From contig NC_092646.1 of NCBI RefSeq assembly GCF_039555335.1, positions 23,166,893 through 23,230,892 on the forward strand: a DNA stretch of 64,000 bases. The letters are read 5' to 3'. The notes under the pieces were generated by a model. That model saw only the letters and a list, made by a program, of their open reading frames with translations, ran no database searches and was not told the DNA's origin. Below are positions 1 through 9,778 of the stretch, one piece after another. A program made the translations under genes and the position numbers. The stretch is from Amphiura filiformis (Eukaryota; Echinodermata; Ophiuroidea; Amphilepidida; Amphiuridae). Each line of letters opens with the position of its first letter. The stretch's first letter is position 1.

Positions 1-82
1 GGTCTCCATTTGATCAATTACTGAATGTTACAATAAATTGACACAATATTGAAAATTACAGGTTTTGTGTCTTTTTTTTCAG

Positions 83-217
83 TTACTCAACAAGGAGAAG
101 AAAACCAGGCTCAAGATCAGTCTACAAATAATTTACAAATTCCCACAGTTTCCTCCAATGGGAATCACACAAGAATCCAAAATGGCATGCAAAATGGCAA
201 TCTTTTAAAACGAAATG
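83..217 (+). CDS. Penultimate exon of left-edge gene
   Basis: Polypyrimidine tract and AG at 71-82, donor GTAAGA at 218. The exon is 135 nt; it enters by completing a split codon with two bases and leaves with one base (phase 1). It is open throughout and encodes the Q/N-rich segment. If the intron were not spliced, the frame would run on to a stop near 337. Confidence 0.72.
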
Positions 218-1732
218 GTAAGAGTGTAGTAAATTATGTGGGAAGGTCCTTAAAATGTAGAACAACTCTGCATTACTGGAAATTTGCTGTTTTACTCCCT
301 GGAAACAAATATTTAGCATGTGCATTGTTGAGTAAGTAATTCCATTAAATACTTAATGGAAACAAAAAGTTTCAGTATGCTCCACAATCAGTAAAATGAC
401 CTGTAGATTCTCACCCGGGATTCCCATTAGGAAACTTAGAACTGCCTATCTGTTATACCTTTTGCAAAAAAATTGATGCTAATTTTGGCAAAGCATTTTG
501 ACAGGAGTTGTTTAACCCCCCCCCCCACACACACACACACTTTCTAGCAAAGAGAAGAAGGCAGCTATAGTCTAATGTACATGTATTCCCAAATTCAACA
601 AAAGTGTGTGATAAATTGCACAAATCCTGTTTGAAAAATCAAAAAATTTCCAGCTTCTAAAGGGGGCACATCCCCCTCAGACACATGCATGCATGTTGAC
701 GCTTACGCGGCAATTTTTGTTCCACCACTATCAAACACCTTCTGCGGGCCTTGTCCAGTGTGTAAGGTTTGTTATGCTTAATGAATTACTGGAAAAGTAG
801 AAATTGTCACGAGGTTTTTATTTTCGCGAATTTCGCGAGTGGACATAAAAGCGCGAAAATAGCATTTTGCATGAGGTTTCTATTGTAGCATTATCAAAAC
901 CGCGAAATTTAATTCTCGCGCAATTGACAAAATCGCGAAAATATCTTCTCGCGAAAATATTCACTTTTACAGTACCATACTGTTCGATTTTGGAAATGTG
1001 CTTATTTAAGCATCACAAGTGGCAAGTTCGCGTAAAAACTGGCAACCAAATTATTTTTGTGTTAATTTGAGTATGCTGAATTAAAAGTACAGGGGGATAT
1101 ATGTGTCCCCCCGCACCTTTCAGCAAAATGACTCATTTTTTGTTCTTTTTATATCAGTCACTTTTTAACAATTTTGGTCGAGTATCCCCCCACCCCACAT
1201 TTCAAGCTGGATCGGCACTGGTGATATGTGATATTAAAACTATTTTTATATAAATTGACAATATATTTAAACACTTGTGTAGCTGTGTATTATTGTTGTG
1301 GGTACAAAACAGCCTTTGCATCGGGGCCTGAGATTGGAATTCCAGTTTCCTTTCTCACGAAGTAAGGGCTAAGAGTAAAATTGTACAATTGTGTTTGGGA
1401 GTGGCCTTCTCTCTTTTCTCATTTTCCTAGCTATTTTCTTCCATTTCTTGCTTTGTTTATCAAAGCTATCTAGGCCAGCATGCATATATTAGCCTACACT
1501 GGCTATCCAGGCTTGTGCATTTGTATGAGCTTGGAACGGTCCATGGTTTTCCATGGATTTGCATGTGTTCCTCACGGACCAACCTGGGTAAACAAACAAA
1601 TGACATTGGACTCCTGAATATAGCCTTGATATTTCTATCACTGATAATTAATGCTACATTATTATTTTTCTTTGTTTTCCTGCAGGTAGAAAGAAGAGGA
1701 AAGATAGGTCTAAAAGAGGTGTCACTCTATAA
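83..1732 (+). CDS. C-terminal end of an unrecognised + strand gene (two exons, 5' part outside window)
   Basis: Two exons join in phase: 83-217 (after a T8CAG acceptor, ending G|GTAAGA) and 1686-1732 (after a TTCCTGCAG acceptor). The split codon is G|GT = Gly. The joined frame gives about 60 residues: a Q/N-rich hydrophilic stretch (TQQGEENQAQDQSTNN..., with N-G repeats such as NGMQNGN) followed by a basic tail (LKRNGRKKRKDRSKRGVTL) and a TAA stop at 1730-1732, with an in-frame TGA right behind it. The basic run could be a nuclear-localisation or membrane-proximal basic segment; the sequence does not decide. I do not recognise the family. The gene is head-to-head in coordinates but convergent in transcription with the receptor gene on the other strand. 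The exon structure is well supported, the function unknown. Confidence 0.7.
515..541. repeat. Poly-C / (CA)n microsatellite
   Basis: A run of about ten C followed by about ten CA dinucleotides in the intron of the left-edge gene. Length is likely polymorphic and error-prone in assembly. Confidence 0.9.
787..974. repeat. CGCGAAA-rich inverted-repeat element (MITE-like)
   Basis: Ends are imperfect inverted repeats: TACTGGAAAAGTAGAAATT at the left, and TACTGTAAAAGTGAATATT read on the - strand from the right end. The interior carries at least six CGCGAA / TTCGCG motifs in both orientations, giving local CpG enrichment in AT-rich DNA. It lies in the last intron of the left-edge gene. No coding capacity. 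Confidence 0.6.
1686..1732 (+). CDS. Terminal coding exon of left-edge gene
   Basis: Acceptor TTTTCCTGCAG at 1675-1685. Coding is GT AGA AAG AAG AGG AAA ... ACT CTA TAA; the entry phase matches the previous exon. The last two codons and the stop overlap the left arm of the inverted-repeat element at 1725-1887, so the present C-terminus may have been set by that insertion. AATAAA occurs just downstream at about 1744-1749. Confidence 0.7.
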
Positions 1733-1887
1733 TGAAAGACAAAAATAAAAAAGACTAGATCGGGTCTGACGTCAGGGCAAAGGCGCACCGTGATTGGTTG
1801 CCGACCTGCGCAGGATGGCTTTTTCTGTCTAGTTGTCAGAATTTCAGATGCGAACTAGTCTTTTTATCTCTGTCTTTCATTATATGA
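1725..1887. mobile_element. Short inverted-repeat element overlapping the stop codon of the left-edge gene
   Basis: Arms of about 33 bp: TATAATGAAAGACA...AAAAAGACTAG at 1728-1759, and its reverse complement, CTAGTCTTTTTATC...TCTTTCATTATA, at 1855-1884. The spacer of about 95 bp is GC-richer than its surroundings and contains GACGTCA and GATTGG boxes. It has no coding capacity. The flanking CTC/GAG extends the symmetry by three bases, so target duplications cannot be read with certainty. Confidence 0.7.
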
Positions 1888-2760
1888 GCCTCGTACAAAG
1901 CTGTCTGTATTATGCATAGGAAGTACAGACTTGTCTTATAAATGCCAGTATTTTAAAGCAATTTGTGATGCAATGGGGGGACTTTGAAGGTCAAGTCAAT
2001 TTAGAGTTCAGTATTTCTGCTTTAAAAGCATTTTGCAAGCTTTAAAATGACACCTCATTTGATAAAATTGATCATGGTATTCATATTTATTAGTGAAAAA
2101 GCATCCCAGATACTTATAGTCCATCAACTCAGAAGTACAAACCAAATCTGTGGCATTGGGGTCAATGCTTTGCGTCACACACACTGTATGTTAAAAAACA
2201 CGACGCATAAAGAGCATGATTTGCTCGGCAAGTACAAATCGTGCAGCAGTTGGCACGCTAAAGAAGCATTTACACACGCATTGCACTGAAATCATAATTC
2301 TCATACCTCCAGTTTCCGAGGTCTATTTACTTTGTACTTCTGAATTGACAGACTATGGTATTTTTTCTGTCTATTTTAATCTATCTCGAAAAGCACTTTG
2401 CTGCTAAGTCCCCCATTTTGATGTACTGCATATGATCACATTATATCAGATCTAATTTTTTATAAAAGAAATTCAGAATTATTTTTGTCTATCCAAAAAA
2501 TAATCTAAGAAAATATTTTCAAATACATTCCTCATAAGAGTTTGTTTATATACAAGATGGAATCCTTAAACCCTAATTCATGACCTAGCAAAAGTGGTAT
2601 AATTATGTAATATTATAACAATTCGGTCATAGACCAGGTCACTATATTAAAGGTTGGCCTAAAAAGGGTGTATATTTGAGTGATGTGGAGAGTCACATAT
2701 TCTAATCTGTTGATAGTGTTACTGGGAGGGTAAAAACCAGTTAGTGCATCTATTGAACTA

Positions 2761-3669
2761 AACTCCTCAAAAAAGGTTTGGAAACTTTCAAAAACGGTTG
2801 TATATCAGAAAATTTTGAAATCTATCTCCATATTGTTTCATACCAGCGAAAACATTGTTCTTTTCTGTCAACAATGATACCTCATTTGTGACGATAGCTT
2901 ATTCCACGGCTGAGTAACTTGCTTTGAAAGACAGAGAGGTCTCAAAGAAAATGTGCGAAACTGACCATTATCTGCGCTCATCTTATTGATCTGAATTAAT
3001 GCATGAATAAAAGAATGAATGAAAAGTTGTTTGCAGTACATCATTTTGAATGAAAAGTGCTAGGATGGGATTCTACTACTTGTGGATTCAAACAGATCAA
3101 CGCAAGTCAACCTATCTTGCAGGTCACTTCTTCATAGAGGTCATTTGCAAGAAATTTTAAAGCAAACATGGTTCGATTACCAGACCTGGATAAGGCTCGC
3201 GCTATTGGTCAGCTTGAGGCTGGCTGGCATACCTCAGAATCACGGCAACATTTGGATTTTCCTGCAAAATGATCTCCAAGCTAAAAGCCCGGGGCTAAAA
3301 GTCAAGTTTCACAGACCGAGATGTCAAAGACAGACCCATAAGTGGCCATCCAAGAAAAACAACGGCTGCAGAAGACCGATCGTGAGACTGGCTGTACAAG
3401 AACCGCTTTTAATGAAACAGTGTGGCATTCCTTATTCATGTTTACTGATGCAAATGGCGCAGACAATGACAGATTTGGCACATTTTGTTTGAGACCTCCT
3501 TGTCTTTCAAAGACAGTTACTCAACAATAAAATAAGTTATGGTCACAAATTTGGTTTTTTGACAGGAAAGAACAACGCTTGTATCGATATGATTTAATAT
3601 GGAAATATATTTCACTTTTTTCTGATATAAAGCCGTTTTGGTAAGTTTCCAAACTTTTTTTGAGGAGTT
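2761..3669. mobile_element. Tc1/mariner-type element, 909 bp, decayed
   Basis: Terminal inverted repeats of 37 bp with three mismatches start AACTCCTCAAAAAA at 2761 and, on the - strand, at 3669. A TA dinucleotide flanks each end (2759-2760 and 3670-3671), the target duplication of Tc1/mariner elements. The interior holds a transposase N-terminal remnant on the + strand (see 3168-3385), too short and broken to be active, so this is an internally deleted copy. Confidence 0.85.
3168..3385 (+). pseudogene. Tc1-like transposase N-terminal remnant
   Basis: From the ATG at 3168 the frame reads MVRLPDLDKARAIGQLEAGW, typical of the first helix-turn-helix of Tc1-like transposases, and stops after about 34 codons. 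In another frame (3329-3385) DRPISGHPRKTTAAEDR matches the family's 'DRPRSGRP..TTAxEDR' linker, again ending at a stop. At least one frameshift separates the two blocks, and the DDE catalytic part is missing. The longer open frame over this stretch is a shadow in a different frame. Confidence 0.75.
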
Positions 3670-3676
3670 TATAAGC

Positions 3677-3890
3677 TTCTACACTATTTTGCAAAGACCT
3701 TTTACAATGGTTGAATGGTCACATAAAAAAAATCCCTAGGTTGCGCTTGCGTGACGCAGTGCTACGCAGATTGATCAGCAAATGAGGTGCTGTGGATTCA
3801 ATTAGCCAATCAGAACCCGACTTCATGTTTACGCCATTCCATAAACTGCCAAATTAGGCAGTGCGAAAGGTCTTTGCAAAACAGTAGAAA
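3677..3890. repeat. Inverted-repeat element abutting the Tc1 remnant
   Basis: TTTTGCAAAGACCTTT near 3686-3701 is repeated inverted at about 3866-3881, with TTCTAC outside both arms. The interior includes GC-rich TTGCGCTTGCGTGACGCA. It begins only a few bases past the Tc1 element's right TA. Confidence 0.55.
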
Positions 3891-4788
3891 AGGATTTTTT
3901 AATCCATGTAAATAATATGCAAATGAGCCTTTGTTGGAGATTCTGATATTTTTTTTTGGTCATAGACGTAAACTTTTGAACTTTTGTTAGTTGCAAAAAA
4001 TATACTTTGGACATAGCTAGCTAAGACCTCTGTATGTAAGTCAGTGGTGGTATTTTAAATTCATGTAACCTTTAGTTTTCAGAGTATCTTACTACATACT
4101 TGGAAATTTCTCTGTCCATTGGGTTCCACATATAATACTGGTCTGCATTAGTGTCCTATAACCATACCTGCAGTTTGTCCCAAATCTTTTTTTTTTAAAT
4201 CTTTTATATTGAATTGTTACTACTTTTTGCATTTTTTTTTCAGTTTGCTTACTTGTATATTTTGTATAATATTGTGTTGAATGTAGTTTTTGGGCCGCCC
4301 TTAATTAAAGACCTTTTCTTTAATGTAAAATTTCACTATTATTATTTTCATCGCAAGCAGAGCAAGAGCTTCTGGTCATGGATATATTAGAAATAGGGTA
4401 GGGCCTACTGGTATTAGCTATAAATTTGCTGCTCATGCCCTGAACATAAAAACATAATGCTAAAGCAATGATGGTGCAATAAGTATGTAACTGTCCGTCC
4501 AATTCAATGTGTCAGCTAATGTAGTCCCTGTAGTGTAACCATATCATTTGAGACACTTTTTAGTTATCTTTTAATCTGTATGTGTAAGTTTTAATTTAAT
4601 ACTAGTTTTTCTTAATTTTGTTTAACTCTACATTTTATGATATGTAAATTGTATTTTATTAGTCTGTAAGTGCTCTGGGGTCAGTTTTCTGATATTGGGT
4701 GCTATAAAAATGCTGTAAATGCCAGTGTTGTATTATTATTAGGTGTATATACATGTTTAGGGTTGAGGATTATTTTTAAACTTAACAC

Positions 4789-4975
4789 ACACTATGGACC
4801 ACAGTGGCCTCATCCCAAATGCACAGTTCAATAGCCTCAATTAAACAATCATAGAGCAAAATTTGTACCAAAATTGTCAAAGGTCATTCAATGAATGTAC
4901 AAATGTATAGGGGTTAAAGAACTGCCCCTGATAGATGAGCATGTTGTGGATCCTAGTGACAAGGATATATCCTTG
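4789..4975 (+). repeat. Dispersed repeat, copy 1 (inverted partner at 14,905-15,120)
   Basis: The segment running from ACTATGGACCACAGTGGCC through TGTACAAATGTATA to GTTGTGGATCCTAGTG reappears as its reverse complement at about 14,905-15,120 with moderate divergence and one indel block. No coding capacity. Family not recognised. Confidence 0.75.
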
Positions 4976-5579
4976 TACAGCTTTGTACAGCACATAGAGT
5001 AATACAAAGCACATATCTATATATTATACGATTGGTTAAATAACTTAAACTGCATCAACCAATATGAAAACAGTATTCACTTAAATTATATTTTGATAAC
5101 ATAAGTATTTCACCCTTGGATTTTGATCCAGTTTCCATTTTGCCCGCTATTTTGTCAAAGCGGAATATATTTGTGCAACATTTACTTCTACGCATTCCAT
5201 AAGCAGCTAAACTGAAAATAAAAACATGGGAATATTGGCCTATTGTTTAATAGCCTCGATTAGCCTGTTCTACGGGCCTGGTTGACCCATAATTTGTGTT
5301 TTGGAGAATTAAAAAAAAATGTTTTGCTAAAATCATATATATATCAGCTGCTTTTGGGTCAAAATTGATTTATTATAATGTTTAGAAAACATTAGAAATG
5401 GTGCAGGAAAATTAGTAGATCAAAATTGCAGGGTGAACATATATTGTGGAGAAAAAGAGTTGAAAGAGAGGTGCATGAGAGAGGAATCAAATGGATATGA
5501 GTGAATGAATGAAAATATGGGACATTTTAGACACAGCCAGACTTTTACAGGCTTCGACAAATCACAGTATGATAACCCA

Positions 5580-6030
5580 GGAAGTTATGTTGTTCAAGAT
5601 TTTGAACATGGTTGCTATCTACTGCTGATAGCAAGATTTTGAAGATGATTACTATCTACGTACATGCTGATAGCCAAACTATCTACTGCTGATAGCAAGA
5701 TTTTGAAGGTAATATAATTTGGCTATCTACAGCTGATAGCAAGATTTTGAAGGTAATGTAATTTGGCTATCTACTGCTGATAGTAAGATTTTGAAGGTAA
5801 TATAGTTTGGCTATCTACTGCTGATAGCAAGATTTTGAAGGTAATATAGTTTGGCTATCTACTGCTGATGGTAAAATTTTGAAGGTAACATAATTTGGCT
5901 ATCTACTGCTGATAGTAAGATTTTGAAGATGATTGCTGTCTACTGCTAATAGCAATATTTTGAAGATGATTACTATCTACTGCTGATAGTAAGATTTTGA
6001 AGATAACATAATTGGGCTATCTACTGCGGA
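5580..6030 (+). repeat. 44-bp tandem repeat with internal hairpin
   Basis: GGCTATCTAC recurs at 5721, 5765, 5809, 5853 and 5897 (spacing exactly 44), with degenerate copies on both sides. Each unit contains GCTATCTACTGCTGATAGC, a 6-bp stem with a 7-nt loop, followed by AAGATTTTGAAGGTAA. About nine to ten units, more diverged at the edges. Confidence 0.9.
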
Positions 6031-6353
6031 TGCGGTGATGAAATATTAAAAGTAAATTGTTATTTTGTTGAGAGAACTGTTTAAAACAGTCATTGTGCAT
6101 TTTACCATGGTTGAAATGTTAAATTTTGCCATGCATAAAATAAGGTCCTTGCAGTCAATCCTAGTCAAAGACTTGGTCAAACCAATCGGGCAAGTCATTT
6201 GGACAAATCTGTCTGAGCCTGTTTATTGCTAATATTATTTAAGAAATAAAGTTGAAACTTGTTATGCAAGTTTACCTTTTGTTTTCATGTAAAATTTGCC
6301 ACATCTTTATGTAGTGAAAATATTAATCCTATATGTGGAAGATTATGGTCACG

Positions 6354-6490
6354 TCTTCCATAGGGGTGTGTGGAATTTAACTGGAATAGCCCATATTTGG
6401 ATTCGAACCTAACATTTGCCTTTCCTTATTCTGTTGGGCTATACCAGTTGAAATCCACACTCCCTTGATTTAAGAAAAGTCTTCCACAGA
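6354..6490. repeat. Hairpin repeat with GTGTGGATTTCAA motif
   Basis: GTGTGTGGAATTTAACTGGA and AATAGCCCA are mirrored by TGGGCTATACCAGTTGAAAT and CCACACTCCC. Related single arms with 'GGAGTGTGGATTTCAAATGG' recur at about 7,436-7,560 and 7,985-8,030, so this is a locally repeated family between 6.3 and 8.0 kb. Confidence 0.6.
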
Positions 6491-6604
6491 GGGAGTATGT
6501 TTTCAAATGGAATTGAAACCCTCCCACTGTATATGACTTTACCTATAGTTTGATCAGCTTGTAATAGACGGGAAATGTTAGGCTTTTACCACTACGCCGA
6601 AAAG

Positions 6605-7210
6605 TACACTGTAAAAAAAATCTTGTAAATTTTACAGTAAAAGTGTGTGCAGCCAATCTGCCAACAAAACCCTGTAAAATTTACAGTATCCTGTAAAAAT
6701 GAACACACTCAAAATGCTGTAAAATAGGTATATTTGGCGAGTTATTTTAGAGCTTGAGAATGTGTTTAGGATAAAAAATGCTGACTGACTTCAAAAGTCC
6801 ACCCTTCCCATAGAACAGTTTTTTTACATCACCTAACTATAAAATTTACAGTTTCCTGTCAAGAAAATACAGTTGAAACCTGTAAAATTCATCTTTTTTA
6901 CAGGATACTGTAAATTTTACAGGTTTTGGTTGGCAGATTGGCTGCACACACTTTTACTGTAAAATTTAGTCATGTGATATTTAGTACTTAATCGTATAAG
7001 TGACCATTCTTACAGTGTAGTGATGATATTGATATTGCTTAAACGTTGAATTATAACTCCAATTTTAATTTCAGCTTTGATAGGCCTAGATAATTTAAAC
7101 TACAAAATACAGTATTTGCCTGTTTTTATCAATTACAGCCAAATACTGTAAATAATTAGCCTTTTTTACAGTATTTTACTGTAAATTTCACTGTTATTTT
7201 TTACAGTGTA
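6605..7210. mobile_element. Palindromic CACTGTAAAA element(s) flanked by TA
   Basis: CACTGTAAAAAA at 6607 is mirrored by TTTTTTACAGTG ending at 7208, each next to TA. A nested end, TTACAGTG then TA, lies at 7010-7019. Inner arms (TGCAGCCAATCTGCCAAC at about 6649; GTTGGCAGATTGGCTGCA at about 6928) pair as a long hairpin, with many CTGTAAAATTTACAG palindromes. It looks like a foldback MITE with a second partial copy appended. No coding capacity. Confidence 0.7.
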
Positions 7211-8432
7211 GCCCCACATTAAAAGTGCTATTAGTTGACCTGTCTGGTCTATATTTTGTGTGTTAAAGAAAGTAGACAAAGTATAGGACTTGAATTAATA
7301 ATTTGTGATGCTTCTGGCGAGATGTCACAAGAAAATTCCCAAAATAAAATGTTTTGATATTAATCTGCGATGTTATAAGGCCCGCCGATTATGAGTTGAT
7401 CAAAGTATATACCTTCCACAACTGGATCTGGGAATGGGAGCGAGTATTTCAAATGGAAGTTATCAAATTGTCTATTGTTTAAAACCCATCCTCACTCTGT
7501 GGAAGACTTTAGCACAATCTTCTGCATGGGGAGTGTGGATTTCAAATGGAATGATCCATTATTAGCTCAGACTGGAGTAGTGAATGTGAATCTTGTATCT
7601 CATTTTGTTATCGGCAATTGTGATTCTCAGATTGGCAGGCAACATAAGTTTTGCCATTGGTCCCTTGGTTCAAGAAAGAAATATGGTTTAATATTCCAGA
7701 AAATAGATGCACACACCCTATAGAGGAGTTCGGATTTCCTGACTTTTTGACCAGTCAAGATTGTTAGAAATGCAGAAGTGTCCAAAGGCAAACAAATGCA
7801 GCAGAAAAGTAGTTCAAAATCGGAAATCCTCAATTTGAGAGTTCATTTTGGACAATTATATGATTTTTTATTAATTTAATTGCATTTCTAAGTTTTTTCA
7901 GTTACGTTAGCAACTGGAATCCCAGAAATCAAATTAGGAAATCCAGACATTTCCATTACTTTTAGTATTGAAGTCACTCATCTGTAGGGGGTGTGCACTT
8001 ATTTTCTGGAATAGCCCATTTTGTAACATTTACAGCAAAAAGCATATAATAATAATGTGAATATGCCTTGGCTACACAATGTTGTGGTCTATTATTGTGT
8101 ACCTTTTTGGTGTCATTTATTCTTGTTAAATGGTTCAAATCCAGGGCTGTAATGTCACATGGTAGAGAAGTTGGAATCTATATATATTTCTGTTAAATTG
8201 ACAACCATGCCATATCATTCATGCAAAATAAAAACATTTAATTTCAAAAATGAGGTTTTTTTTTATTTGATGCCTGTCTTGAGTATAATTTACATTGGAT
8301 TTTTGTTACAGAACATAAATTACGGCTACCCCTGTGAGAAGTCTTGCTCTCCCCAAATAGATGTGAATTGGGCTTTGTCTCTACTGCGTCTACATGAACA
8401 GGTTTTTTTAGGAGGCGAGCAAGGGTCTCATA

Positions 8433-8700
8433 TTAAAGTCCTCGAAGTAAAATTTATAAATTCTACTGATATGTACTTAAAGTGTATGTAGCTGGAAGGA
8501 AAAGCCGACGATCATTTGAAAATGTTGACCTTTTTTGTATTGAATATATAATTTTTAGGTCTTTTGGGGAAAATATGTATAATTTTGAATACGAAAAGTC
8601 AAAATTGTCCAATAATCTTTGGCTTTTCCTCCCAGCTACATAGCCTACACTTGAAGTAAATACCATTAGATTTATAAATTTTACTTTAAGGACTGTTTAA
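8433..8700. repeat. Foldback element, arms about 75-85 bp
   Basis: GAAGTAAAATTTATAAATT then GTAGCTGGAAGGAAAAGCC on the left are mirrored by GGCTTTTCCTCCCAGCTAC and AATTTATAAATTTTACTT on the right, leaving a central loop of roughly 100 bp. No coding capacity. Confidence 0.7.
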
Positions 8701-9778
8701 ATATCAAAAATATAAATTTTTAATAATTTTCCATTAACATTGTATAATATCGCGAATTTCAAAATTATTTGATATCAGAAGGACATTCTTCATATTCAGA
8801 ATGCAATTCGATATGTCTGATGTGCACTCATGCAGGTCCCACAAAAAATACAGTGCAAACATTGGTGACAATTGGACAAATGTCACCCGATAACATCTTC
8901 ACTCCCTAAATGAAACTACTTTCATTCATAGGACTTCATTGATATTTTGGTTTGTTCCCTCATTAATCAACAGCTTAGACAAGATTTTTCTAGGGGTAAA
9001 GACGACTTTCAAGATGGTCAAAATTTGATGAAAATGGGCAAAACAGGCCTAAAAAATCTATCATGGTGTCCAGCATCCCACAGGGAGAAGTCCCCCTAAT
9101 GTCTATACCACTGTTGGTTGCTAAAGGTAAAAATGCCAAAACCAATAAAGCGGAACAAAAACTAAACATTGTTTTTACTTTATCATTTATTGATCCCAGT
9201 GAGTGTTGATCAACATTTATTATTCTTATAATTTTATTCCATTGACATTTTAATATCAATTATTTTGAAAAGAATTTGGCTGTTTCAAATTATGAGTACA
9301 AGTAACAAGTTTAATTATAAATCTTAGCAAGTTGTGTGTTTTTTATCTGCTTTGATTGATAAAAACTTCTAAATACTTGAATAAACTTGTCATGACATGT
9401 ATATGGTCGAATCCAACCAAAAGTGTACACGGCATGTTCAGGGCCATAACTTAAAAATGTTAATCAATTGGCATTCGCTTTTTGTATTGTGTTTATTCGC
9501 CTGGATCTTTCGCTTCGCGCCACATATAAGAAGTCCCCCTTCTGTTAAAAACTGAGACACAGAGACCCCAAAACATGCTATTTTTTACCCATTTTTTCAA
9601 AATATTTCTTAAAGTATTTTTAAAAACATCTAAATCAGTTATGAAAAGAAGTCATTGGATTGAATCTAAATTGATTTCCTGAAAGGTGTGTATTCAAAGA
9701 TTGCCTGTTCAATTTTTCACATATTTGTACATAATTATGAATTTTTTGTGATAATTTTTTGAGTGGTATTTTTTTACA

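Noticed and set aside
3082-3492. 136-codon open frame as a gene
   Set aside because: It runs in a different frame over the Tc1 transposase remnant; the recognisable peptide blocks are in the other frames.
7475-7833. Overlapping 82- and 68-codon open frames on opposite strands
   Set aside because: The sequence consists of the GTGTGGATTTCAAATGG repeat family seen at 6.35 kb; no splice or domain support.
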